Source: Pyxicephalus adspersus
Lineage: Eukaryota; Chordata; Amphibia; Anura; Pyxicephalidae
DNA: 64,000 nt
Assembly: GCF_032062135.1 (NCBI RefSeq)
Contig: NC_092866.1
Location: 27,871,957-27,935,956, forward strand
Direction of reading: 5' to 3'
Within the stretch, counting starts at the first letter, position 1; each line of letters opens with the position of its first letter. The notes under the pieces are model-generated. The model was not told the origin of the DNA and made no database searches. It was given only the letters and a program-made list of their open reading frames with translations. Position numbers and translations under genes: made by a program. Of the stretch, positions 46,101-57,000 are shown one piece after another.

Positions 46101-49100
46101 AGCATCTGAGCTAGAAGCTTGGGATGCATTCAAGTGGCTGTGTGAAAATTTCCTGAGCAACCATAAGTCTCCTGCAAGGAAGGAGTTCAGAATCTGCTTC
46201 ATTCATACCAGAAACTGGGTTGTCGCATGTCATTAAAATTACATTTCTTGCACTCACATCTAGAATTCTTCTCGGAAAATCTTGGTATGGTGAGTGACAA
46301 ACAAGGAGAACGTTTTCACCAGGACATTGTTAATGGAGCACCGCTACCAAGGTTTCTGGAAATAAAATATGATGGCTGACTACTGCTGGATGCTGTACCG
46401 CGACAATCCAGACAAAGAATACATAAGAAAATCATTTTCTAAGCATTTCTCAGGAAACTGGTACCTGACTGACACGATTCAGTGGATCTATACCACAATG
46501 TGCCCCATTTTACTTCACACTGAAAGTGTATTAACATTCACTTCAATGGTGCTTATGTTTTAGTACAATATACATGCACCTACAATGTTAACTATAATAG
46601 TACTCATCACTCAGGACCTGTATGTGTTAGGGAAAAACTGAAAACAGATCCGAAATCTGCTTGAAAAACTGATTTAAAAAAGTTCGCTGTGGTTTCTGAT
46701 GATTATCAAAACTAACTTTTTGTTGACCTGTGTTCTTATTCTTTACATCTTTTGGCAGACATGGATGATTTGGATTGTGAACGACGCAGAAATGAGTGTC
46801 TTGATGAAATGTGTCAATTAGAAAAACATTTTTCGGAGCTTAAAGAAAAGTAAGTGCTGCAGTCACCACAACTGCTTGTATCTAGTGTTTTCTGTCTGGT
46901 AATGTACAGAAAGAACCTTGGTGTTTTTTTTCTTATTTACTTTACAGGGAAAGTGCAAATTATCATTATGCATACCTCCTTTGTCTCTGTGCCTGTGCTG
47001 CTATAGGTTATTCAAGGAAAGATTGAACCAGTTTAAAGCCAAATTGGAAGAGGTAACTTCTGGTAGAGCTATGGAATATATTAACCCTCTAGCTGACCTA
47101 CAGAAGAACATGAAGATCCGCATTGAAGTTGCAGGTAAATCCTTAAAATTGTAGCTTCTCTTTCACGAAATAAATATGTTGTGCATGGGACTTGAAGGTG
47201 TGTTTTGCAGTTGAAACTTGTTTTATTAAATTGCATATTTTCATTTTTTTCTGGAGTGTTTGCTGATTTCTCTCTTGTAAAAAGGCCCAGAACTCCAGCC
47301 AGCTAATACTCAAAAAATCTACTTGTTTTGTAAAAGCAGCTTTCAAAGTACAGAAAATTATTGCAATCAGTCATTTGTTTTATAATGAAAATTAAATGAA
47401 TGAATGAAACTTTCAGGTTATTTCTATTGGTTACTGCACTTTGCAAATGTCCAATTTGCCTCCCTTTATAAACTCGCACAGTCCCTTGTCTTCTCTTGCT
47501 TCTTTGTTGTTTCTGGCCATTTAAAGACACAGGAATCTGGATACAAGGACCTCCTAAAAGCAGTCCTAACTTTTTTTTTGAAGGTCACTTTTTAATCCAT
47601 GCCTTTTCTTGGCTTCAGCAATTTGTTTGAGAGACTTTGAGAGAAAATAACATTTCTTTTTTAATAGAGATGATGGTGCCTTTGCAGTAAAAGATTGTCA
47701 TGAACCTGTAATCTGGTCATCCCTGTATGTGTTTTTGAATCACCAGGGTCTTCTTGTTGGCTCAACACAAATGCAGTGAAAGGTTTGTTAATTTTTTCTA
47801 ATTAAAAAGGATGAGCTAATGTTCAATTTCCAATTGCTCAATTGCTAAGAACATTTCTTCAGGCACTGAAAAGTACTTATTTTCCTGATAGTGCCCTATA
47901 TGTAGCCTTCATTTGCAGGCGCTAAATATACACCTTGTTTTGAAGTTAAAATAGGTATGTTTGCTTTATGTTTATGACTTGGTTAGAAATGTTTTTTAGG
48001 ATAAGACATTTGCTTGATGGTGAAATGCTATGGTAATGCCAGGAATTATTTCTCCCAACAGTATTATCGTGTTCATGTATTTGTGGAACATCCCGTCTGG
48101 AAACAAATCAGTACTTGAAATACCACGACATTCCATTTCATCTCTAGTGGAGATTCTTATAAGATCCATCTAAAATCAACACAATTTTTGGGGATATCAT
48201 AAGGGAGGCTTAACATCACTGCCAGTGTATTTATTTATATATTTTTTTCTCGTAGACTAAGGATATCTTTCCAATGAAAGGGAGATTCCCTCCACTCCAT
48301 TTTGGTCCTAAAACAACTTACATGTGCTGTCCTCATTTATTATATAAAATATGCCTATTTGCAATTTTTTGTATGATATAAGAGTCTGATTCCAAAACCT
48401 ATTTTTAGCTTTAAAAAAATTAAATACATGTTTTTTCCCCTTTGTAGGAATTTATAAGGGATTTTGCCTGGATGTTATAAAACACCGCTATGAATGTGAG
48501 GTTCAGGGAGCTAAGCAACATTTAGAGGCAAGTCATTTTAATTATATGATATTGTTTTTTTTTTTTTTGTTTTGTTTTTTTTTTATTAATGTAAAGTGTG
48601 CACCTGTTTAGTACACAGCGAATGAATCCTTTTTCTTATGGCAAAGTAAGCATACCTAGATTATTTTTAGGAGCTTTGCAATGTGGAATAATTTTTTATT
48701 TGTGTCAATCAGGATGCGTCCACTAGGTGTTCCTGCTAACTAAAAATCAGCCGTTTAATGACATTCGTACCCAAAGTACAGTGCTGTACATGACTATGGG
48801 TACAGCTCTTGTATAGTGGCTGATTTGTAGATAAAGAGTAACACCTACTGGTTTTAAAGACTTTGCCCTAGGTGTATGCAAACATCTGACCTCATTTGTA
48901 TGGATGTTGCATACCTTTTGCTGATACTAAAAGCAAATATGAATTCAGAGCTATACTTTTTTGTTTTATGTCTACAGAGTGAAAAAGTTCTTCTATTTGA
49001 CAACATGCAATGTGAACTTTTAGAGCGGATACAAAGACTGGAGGAAGATCGTCAAAGCATAGACATCTCTTCAGGTATGCAGAAAACAATACAATTTTTT

Positions 49101-52100
49101 GTAGTAATAAAACTTTGCTCTTTGCCAGCATTATAGATGAACATTACATCTGAACATCTATAGGTAGTGTTATACCAGTCATTGATGGGAAAGTACCTAT
49201 CAAAATATAGTGAGCACCCATCACTCCATCTACTATAATTCAGTCACCTGTACTATTTACCTTGCTTATTGCTATGGTGTAAGCAGAACAGCAAAATTCT
49301 TTGCACAATTTATAATGAGTTAGAAATGTTGAAGTGATAAGTAGTTCCAATTCAATTTTATGGAGGCATCTGGGGTAGCAAACCACCCCTGACTACTGCA
49401 TGTAACATTTGCAAAAACTGCTGTTTCCAACTGTCTGCAAAAAAAAAAGGAAAGAATACTTTGGTTAAAAAATTTATATAAAGAGGCATATACTTGTTTG
49501 TCTGTTGTACCTATTAAGTCAAATTAAAACCTTCAATGTATCAATACAATTTGAATAGCTGTTTGATACCTAAAATAACACCAAAAGAGCAATTTAAATA
49601 ATCTTGCTCAGTGGTTGCAACCTTTTGGAGCGCACCACTAAATGTACGAATTCCAGACCACACATGCGTGGGGAGCCGTGTGCCACTTAAAGGGGTAGGA
49701 ACTTCCCCCAGAGTTACATCATTATGCAAGAACCCGCCCACTCACCCATCACAGGTCTGAACCTGGGATGGAAGAGGGGGCGGGTTGTGTTCAGAGATAC
49801 AACCCGTCCTGAGCCTGTGATCCATATGAGTCTCCGGACCCCGATGGAGGGCGCACCGGGACTGACAAAATTTTCTCGGTTGCCAAACGCTGTTCTAGCG
49901 GACCCTGTTTTTTTTCCATATTGTCCAGAATTAACAGAATCTGGTGCTACAGGTTCGTTACACTTTGATTACTTTCATACTAGTTTGGTATGGTTTACTA
50001 TACCTATAGAAGTGTTGGGGAAAATGTATTTGCTTATTTAAATGGTATGTCCAAATGATGGAAAACCACTATACAGTTAGACAGATATTGAAGATGATTA
50101 TCAGTGTTACATTAAATAGAAAGCACCTTTACCAGTTTACTACCAATAATTATTTGTCTTCTTAAGTATATGATAGCCTGCTGTTCAGCTTCTGATTAAA
50201 GTTTCATTGTAAAGCATCAGACTAAGGTTGTTCAAAGATGGACAAATATCAGAAAATATCACACAGCAACATATCCGCTCTTCTTTAAGTGAGTGTTCAG
50301 GACATTATTCTTTACAGTTCGCATCCCAACAGTATCAGCCGCAATTATGTGGTACTTCCTCACTCTTCGGCATAGAAATGTGATATTGCATGCCTCCAAA
50401 CCTCAGCTACACCTACAAATAATTCTCTTACAGGGTCACACATGCACTAAATCAAAGTGTTTTGTGGCCCTTATGCCTATCTCTACTTAACAGGACTACC
50501 AGATGTCAGCTGTTATATTAGTTTGTCAGGCTTACTGCCGCCATTGCCTTCTGAGCCCACCAAATACAAATGCATTTTTTTTTAAATAAAGGTCAGTATT
50601 TCTATAAACTAAGTCACAATCCCTTTTAAATCCCAGGTCTCTTTCTTTCTCTATCCAACATGTTATAGAAAATTCTATGTGGCCGGGGTAGCTTAATTGA
50701 GAATTTTTAGTAAGAGCATAAGTTTCCTTTAATAAAACCCCATTCTTTTTTTTTCAGAGTGGTGGGATGAAGAATTAAGATCTAAAAGAAGTCGAAAAAA
50801 GTGGGATCCGTTTCGTTCAGAGAAGAAGCGTAAAGTTCCACTGGTTTCTGGTATCCTTTATTTAAAGTCAAACTTTGTGTATCTAAACAATTATCATCTT
50901 TTACCATATTGTGGCTTTCAGCCTTAAAAGTAAAATTTTGTTTTTGTCTACATTTAATGTGAAAAACATGTTAATTTTTGTTCCCATTTTTGTTTTGTTT
51001 GCATCCTCCATAGGACAAAAACAGCTATTGTCCCCACTTATTTGTGGTTTCTGCCTGTACACACAGTAGATTTGTACTTGAGACATTCATGGTTGTTCTT
51101 CACAAGGCATCAATCATCTAGTGTCTGTATGTAGCCTAAGAAGCTTCTCCCAACCTTTTTTCAGATTCAGTCCTGCTCTGGAGTTTTGTTATTGGCCAAA
51201 ACACATTTGAACACACTGTTAAAGTTTGCCCCTAAACACCTTTATCAAAGTTAAAAGTTTGCATTGAACATTAATGAAAAGTTAGTGTTGCCACTTTGCA
51301 TTAGTGCAAATTTTAGTGTTTTTCTAACTGTTTTTAACCGTAAACAATTAATATTATTTCTGTTAGCTATATCTAAATATTTATTCCTATTCCTCTTCCT
51401 CTTCCTCACTGGTCACTTATGTACCACAAACTGTTTATTAGAACATTTTGAAACATTTTCAAGGGTTTCCCATGAGTAAAATGGTTGAGATAGAATGCTC
51501 ACCAATTTTATGGTTTCAAACTGCAGTTCCTGCGTTACCTCTCTACTTGGTATGCCTAAAGGAGGGTAAATCAGCAGCTGCACTTTACTTTGGGAGAGGG
51601 TTTACCTAAAAAGCTGTAATGTAAATCAGGGAACACTAAAATAAACTTATTTGCTCAGTCATATGAATCACAAAAATTAGTATCCCAATAGCAGGCATAT
51701 ATATCTATATATATATATAAAAAAAAATTGTATGTGTGTACAGTATATACTGTATAGTATATAAGTGTATAAGTATAGTATATAATATACTATATATATA
51801 TACTATATACTATATATGTATAGTATATAATATATAGTGTATAAGCCGAGGTACCTATTTTTACCTTGGAAAACAGGAAAAATTGATTGACTCGAGTATA
51901 AGCCGAAGGTGGGAATTGCTGCAGCTACTGGCAGGTTTCACTTCTATGTTTCATTTCTTTATTTTTTAAAAGTTAATTGGCTTCCCCCCAAAAAATGACC
52001 TTTTTTTGTAAGCACCCTTGAGGGACAGTTAGTGACATGACTATCGACTTTGTACAGCGCTGTGTAATATGATGGCGCTATATAAATATCAGATGATTAA

Positions 52101-55100
52101 TATATGATTGGTAACTAATCATATATTATTCATCTGATAAATTATGCATCATTAGTTCATATAACTTCTTTTTAAACTTACTTTACCTCTTTTTTCCTGG
52201 CTCTCTGTTACTGCTTTTGTATCCATTCCCGTGTCCCACGTGTAAGCACCTGGGAACACGTGGGACTCCTATCAGCGAGGGACTCTCTCGAGTCCCGTGC
52301 TGATGGCTCTGGCTCCCACCAGGAACGCCCCTGAAGGGAAATCCTTTTCCTCCGCAACGCATACGGAGGAGAGGAAGTGTCCCCTTTTCCCGGCGCATGT
52401 AGACATTTCAACAAAACTTGGTATGTTCCACTATCACTCGGAAACACATAGAGATATTTAAACCAAACTTGCTGAACATATGACACTGCTGATCTTTGTA
52501 CTGCTGCGCTTTGGAATACGTCGGACGTATATAAATGTATAATAATAGGGTGTGACTGGGGGGGGACATTAGAGTGTCGGCTCCTCTGTACAGAGACTGA
52601 TGGGTCTAGCTCAGTGTTTCATTGTACAGCACTATGGTATATGTCAGAACTATATAAATCTATATATTTAAAATTGGATGTATGTATGAATGTATGTGTG
52701 TATGTTCGACCATCACTCGAAAACGCAGCGAGACATTTCAACCAAACTTGCCATACATATGACTGAGACTCATGTGAGTTCACTAGTCATCTTTGTACAG
52801 CGCTGTGCTATATGTCAGAGCTATATTTGGATGTGTGTATGTCATCACTAGGAAATGCATGGATACATTTCAACCACACTTGCTACACATATGACACCAC
52901 TGATCTTTGTACAGCGCTGTGGTATATGTCAGAGGTATATAAATGTATGATAATAGTGTGTGACTGTGGGAGGACATTAGTACAGAGACTGTGGGGGGAC
53001 TCCTTTGTACAGAAATTGATGGGTCCAGCTCAGTGTTTTGTTGTACAGCACTATGGTAAATGTCGGAGCTATATAAATCTATATACCGGTATATAAAACT
53101 AGATGTATGTGTGTATGTTCCACCATCACTCGAAATTTCAAGAAGACATTTAAACCAAACTTGCTAGACATATGACTCAGACTCAGACATATGTCAGAGG
53201 TATATTTGCATGTATGTGTGTATGTATTGCTCAGTGACAGTGTCCCTTTTGCTTAAATTTTTACATACTTTTTTTTTTGGACTATTTTTGGATTTTTTTT
53301 TTTGCTAGTTTATTGACCTGTAATAATGCCTTTGGGAAAATGTAAGGCAATTGGCCGAAAGCAATTAAAGGAAATTAAATGTCACCATAGACAAGAAAAT
53401 CACTATAGCTTTATCTGATAAAATATAAAATTGCACAAAATAAATACCCGGGCAACGCCGGGTAATCCGCTAGTGTGTGTGTATATATGGGAGATATATA
53501 TATAACAGCATATATGAATTTATCCTGTGTATTTGGCTGTTTCAGTTTTTTTTTTTATTGCAGAAGTGACATACTATGTCTATTTCACAATAACACATTT
53601 CTATCTGCTTGTTATATACCGTGTTTTTTATTTATTAAATGGCTGGTATTCTACTGGCAAAATTAATTCTGCTATTTGACAACTGAGTGAGAGAGGGTTA
53701 GAAGTTAGTTCTAGGATCATGTGTTAGTTTATACACTTTATGGTCTCAAAATTGTGTCAGGCTTCCAGTAATTGTGGTTAAAAATGAGACATTATTTCAG
53801 AACTACATAGTTACTATTGTGCACAAATGCGAACTCATGAGTAATAAAATGTGGGCATTTTTGCTACAACTTTTAGAGATAACCTCAATCCTCCTTACAA
53901 TTCATTCATCTTGCTTTCTCCCAGATGGCTGATGCCAACTTTGTATAGGTGCAACCTATGCTTGGACTAAAACCTACTTTCTTGGTGCTTGTTTATTAGA
54001 ATTTGTTGTGGGTTAAGTAATCGAATGTTTTACAAAGGTCTACCCTCTACTATTTCCTCTTGCTTTACAATGCTTTTGCAGAGTTAATCTATGGTTCAAG
54101 TAAAGCTTGACAACAAATTTTAAGTGATAGAGTGATAGAGTAATTTCAAGGCTTTGTTTTTCCTTTTCTCTTTTGCATGTATATCATATAAGTAGAAAGT
54201 TTAAAGAGATAATATTCACCGAGGCGGATTTAGAATGGAAAAGGAAGTCCATTGCTTGAAACTCTGGATTGGCTACACACTAAACTTCAAATTCATATCT
54301 TGTGGATGAGGTGTTTTGTTGATGGCTGGCTGTATAGAGATCGGTAGATGGTATGATTCCTAACAATAAATAGCATTTTCAGATACATGGGTTTATGTCC
54401 AGTTTTTATAGATTGTTTTTTTGAGCTGACTTACTGTATGAACTGGAAAGTATTCTCCTATGCATAATGTGTTTTTAATGTTTATAGTTCTGTTGTGATT
54501 TTAATAGTTGATAAAACCCTCTGATTTAAAGATAACGTGTGGCCTGCCTATGGGCAAGTATAAATTGACAGGAGTGAAGTGCTGGTTTATTTTAAAGCTC
54601 ACTTATTGTTAGTCTTCAATTCTCCTTGACATAACCATTAGGTCCATATATTGTTTATATGTTACGGGATTTGGATATCCTTGAAGACTGGACTGCTATC
54701 AAAAAGGTATTTGACAGTTTTCAGCTTTTCTTCTTTAGTACTGTTTTTTGTTCAGGAAAGCTTGCTTCCATGTAAAAATGTTGTGTTTTAACTATATTCA
54801 TGTTTATGCTTTAACAAAGTGAGAGACAGTTAAAAGCTAGATATGGGAATTTGTATGCAAAGGATTTGTAGGTTTGTGCAGCAGGTCTTGGTATCCTTTT
54901 ATTGCTGTCTCTCTACTGCAGTTGTAGTGCACATAAGCAGACCAACAATCTATTAATTGGATAATAATGGACCAGCAGCATATTCATTAGGAATTTACTC
55001 TCCTGTTGGCTTGATTGTGCTTTTCAATAGCTCATAAATAGCTCCCTGTATGCAGACAAAGGGCAATTGAGCTCACTACATATATACCTCATATTGTATT

Positions 55101-56282
55101 AGATATATTGAAGGTTTTGATAAAATGTTTACTTTTTTTTTCTTTTGTTTTTTAATTTTGGATTAATACAGGCTAAAGCAGCAGTTTCTCCTCAGAAGAG
55201 GAAATCTGAAGGTAAGTTCTTGACATACTTTTTTTTGTAAGTGCCTGCATTCTAAAATTATATTCAAAATTTCTTTTTTGCTGTTTGCCTTTAGGTGTAA
55301 AGGTTGAGAAGCAGCATTTCAGTGCTCGTTGTGAAGATGGCTGCCTATATTATGAAGGAGAGAGCTTCACCAAAGGAGAAGCCATTATTCTTGACATGAA
55401 AGATGAACCACCATCACAGTAAGGAAATGATCTCTTTTCTGGTCACTTTTTCTGTGTCATTTGCTGTTTTATTCAACTGCAAGCCTCCTTCCACCACCTA
55501 TTTGCCTATTCACAGAGTGTGTGTTTTTTATATATGACCAGGCTTGGTCCAGTGGAAGAAAGCAAAAATGTTTATGTATTAGTATTATTTCACTGCCTTT
55601 TCACTGTCTTTGGGAAAGACAATGGAAGTTAAAGCAGAACTAAGTGAACCCATGATACTCGCCCATCCTTGTTCCATAGCAAGGTGCTGCCATCTTGCTT
55701 CTTCTCTTTTTCCTGGAGATGATTTGTGGCCATCTTGATTGGCCGTGCCGGATTGATGAAGCTGACATGCCTACACAAGAGTTCATCGATTCTTAGCATG
55801 CAAAAGTGAAGCCAGGATGCACATGCCCAGCTCACAAAAATTTGACAGCTGGGCAGTGATCAGGCAGGTAAGAATAATTATTGCAGAAGAGACATTGCGT
55901 ATTCCTTTTTGCAATAAACATCTGCCTGATCATGGATTTTTCAAAGTGGAAGTTTAGTTCCACTTTAAGCCCCATGTACATGGGCTTAGCCTGGTATTGT
56001 AAACATTTACTTTAGACCACTTGGGTCAAGCTTTCTTCCAAGCTAAGGGCATTTAGTCCTTCAATATTGCAGATTTAAAAATAGATTACCTTCTTTAGAA
56101 GGACCTTGTAGGAATTAGGATAAAAAAATAAAAATGTATATATAATTTTATTTTGCAGAGCTGTGATTACTGCAGTAAGTACAGGAGAAGTTTGGCTGAG
56201 GCGAGGAGACAGCAGCAAGACAAAGATCTATGTTTCTCAGCTACAGAAAGGCAAATACTCTGTGAGAAGAGCTGGAAAATAG
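40159..56282 (+). CDS. BRMS1: BRMS1, Sin3-HDAC corepressor subunit, 11 coding exons
   Basis: A nuclear subunit of mSin3-HDAC repressor complexes, Sds3/BRMS1 family. Exons: 40159-40164 (proposed), 42429-42546, 46759-46849, 47007-47134, 48448-48527, 48978-49074, 50758-50850, 54642-54706, 55172-55211, 55295-55418, 56159-56282. All phases agree: 321 residues, or 315 from the ATG at 42441 (numbering below). An acidic N-terminus is followed by a coiled coil at about 40-160 ([21 protein letters not shown]), a basic KKRK cluster near 190, and [19 protein letters not shown] at 197-215. [10 protein letters not shown] and synteny favour BRMS1 over BRMS1L. Residues 234-315, ending [12 protein letters not shown], match the BRMS1L/Sds3 tail that 246-residue human BRMS1 lacks. 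Intron 5 (exons 5-6) has a GC donor; intron 7 is U12-type. The exon 1 start is the least certain part. Confidence 0.93.
40774..41230. repeat. MITE of the TTAAAG family, right (inverted) copy
   Basis: It is the reverse-oriented partner of 37568-38088: it ends TATAGGTACGCTTTAA and holds the palindrome CCTCCCAGGATACC / GGTATCCCAGGAGG. It lies in BRMS1 intron 1 and has long A and T runs. Confidence 0.75.
41354..42067. repeat. Two adjoining TTAAAG-family MITEs in BRMS1 intron 1
   Basis: One begins TTAAAGCAGAATTAAACC at 41354 and resembles the element at 55629 (shared CAGCCATCTTGATTG-like and GATCAGGCAGGTAAG words). A second begins TTAAAGTGGCCCTAAACTC at 41634 and ends near AGGTTCGCTTTCA at 42066. 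A 227-codon minus-strand open frame across both is a chance product. Confidence 0.55.
42640..42782. repeat. Foldback MITE in BRMS1 intron 2
   Basis: AACATTCCCTGGTGGAGAATC pairs with GATTCTCACAAGGGAATGTT. The right terminus TTTATAAATAGAGCCC matches the 7912-8070 family; the left terminus is eroded. Confidence 0.55.
43085..43119. repeat. TA microsatellite
   Basis: A run of about 17 TA units. Confidence 0.95.
43450..43790. repeat. PIF/Harbinger-type MITE in BRMS1 intron 2
   Basis: TTA at 43447-43449 and at 43791-43793 flank an element that starts GGCTGGATACACACACATGC and ends GATATGTGTACATAACC. The interior keeps GATCCTTTCCAACAACAAAA and TGCATGATGCATGAAC, as in the 5092 copy. Length 341 bp. 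Confidence 0.82.
44778..46470 (+). pseudogene. Broken transposase-like gene of an animal repeat family
   Basis: An open stretch of 322 codons at 45268-46236 is flanked by out-of-frame remains. Upstream, from the ATG at 44778, is a cysteine-rich start (FCYMC, later ICTSC) with stop codons, then [12 protein letters not shown] decay into a segment reading [15 protein letters not shown] near 45130. The main stretch has [35 protein letters not shown] and [18 protein letters not shown]. After 46236 the frame shifts and continues as QGERFHQDI, then MADYCW at about 46372. I recognise these motifs from uncharacterised multi-copy proteins in many animal genomes, thought to come from a mobile element. 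I cannot name the superfamily, and I see no inverted ends. It lies in BRMS1 intron 2, same strand. Confidence 0.75.
49609..49892. mobile_element. Non-autonomous hAT element in BRMS1 intron 6
   Basis: It begins CAGTGGTTGCAACC and ends GGTTGCCAAACGCTG, inverted. Flanking 8-mers ATCTTGCT and TTCTAGCG share five positions and fit the hAT TCTAG preference. The interior matches 8974-9213. It is GC-rich compared with the intron. Confidence 0.75.
51704..53473 (+). mobile_element. Non-autonomous Helitron in BRMS1 intron 7
   Basis: The 3' end is diagnostic: a hairpin TACCCGG-GCAACG-CCGGGTA at 53445-53464, then CTAG at 53470-53473 followed by T. The 5' end is probably TCTATATATATATA at 51704, preceded by A. 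There are no terminal inverted repeats and no Rep/helicase coding. The interior has four diverged copies (near 52425, 52705, 52840, 53119) of a unit with ACCATCACTCGAAA, ACATTTCAACCAAACTTGC and ACATATGAC. It also holds a SINE tail and one minisatellite unit. The 5' boundary is approximate because AT-rich satellite follows it. Confidence 0.78.
51971..52096 (+). repeat. SINE 3' part inside the Helitron
   Basis: TTAATTGGCTTCCCCCCAAA, GGGACAGTTAGTGACATGAC and TTTGTACAGCGCTGTGTAAT lead to GGCGCTATATAAATATC, matching the 3' half of the SINE at 30285-30560. Confidence 0.65.
55629..55968. repeat. TTAAAG-family MITE in BRMS1 intron 10
   Basis: TTAAAGCAGAACTAA at the left is inverted at the right as TTAGTTCCACTTTAA with two differences. 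The interior is related to the element at 41354. It lies 210 bp after exon 10. Confidence 0.7.
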
Positions 56283-57000
56283 GAGAATCCATTCTTTTTT
56301 CTTTTTATAAAACCTGAGAGAATTAATTAAAAATGAAATGGTGGTGGATTTTTAGAGTAGGGCAAGATGCTTTAGAGTAATGTGTGTTTGACATTTTTGC
56401 AACATTTAGGCTGGGTCTGCACAGATGTTTTGAAAAACGCATGTAAACTTTACTACTGCGTTCATATGCGCTTTTATGCAACTTTATTAGCATTTTAAAG
56501 CTCACCTTTAAAACGCTGGAAAATGTCTATGCCGCGTTTTCCTGCGTTTTTACCAGGTTTACATTTGAAGCGCTTATAAACGCAGGAAAACGCCTTTATT
56601 GAAATCAGTTGAAGCATTTGCCCGCGTTTTCCTGCGTTTTTGGCATTTTTAAACTTTGCAAGCAGCGTTATAGATAACGTTCATAAACGTGCCTCAAGGG
56701 AAACGTCCTGGTGTAGATTAGCCAATTACAATGCATGAGCATTTCAAACATGGGCTTTTAAAGCCTCAGGTTAAACGCTAGGGAAAACGTCCGTGTAGAC
56801 TAAGCCTTAGGATTCTGTATCTATGTGGATATTGTAAATAAAATGCGTGAATGCCGAACACTTAGGGGAAAAGCTTGAAATTAGTAAAGGTGCTGTTTCC
56901 AAAAATAGTTATTTTCCTATATTTACATTTTTGCACAAGTTAAATATGTATTTTTTTAACCAATTAAATTAGAAAGCAATAAACTATTGTATTTAAGCCA
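56283..57000 (+). other. BRMS1: Probable BRMS1 3' UTR
   Basis: Starts after the TAG at 56280-56282. AATAAA occurs at 56837-56842 and again at 56978-56983. If the first or second is used, the MITE at 56409-56806 forms most of the 3' UTR. Confidence 0.45.
56409..56806. repeat. PIF/Harbinger-type MITE in the BRMS1 3' UTR
   Basis: TTA at 56406-56408 and at 56807-56809 flank GGCTGGGTCTGCACAG and CGTCCGTGTAGACTAAGCC. The interior is full of inverted words such as CCTGCGTTTT and AAACGCAGG. It is the same family as 2767-3057. Confidence 0.8.

Noticed and set aside
49724..50041. 105-codon plus-strand frame
   Set aside because: It covers the GC-rich hAT element in BRMS1 intron 6 and lies between clear exons; no homology recognised.
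40159..56282. BRMS1L as the identity
   Set aside because: Internal motifs [18 protein letters not shown] and [10 protein letters not shown] are of BRMS1 type and the locus is the BRMS1 slot; only the C-terminal tail resembles BRMS1L.
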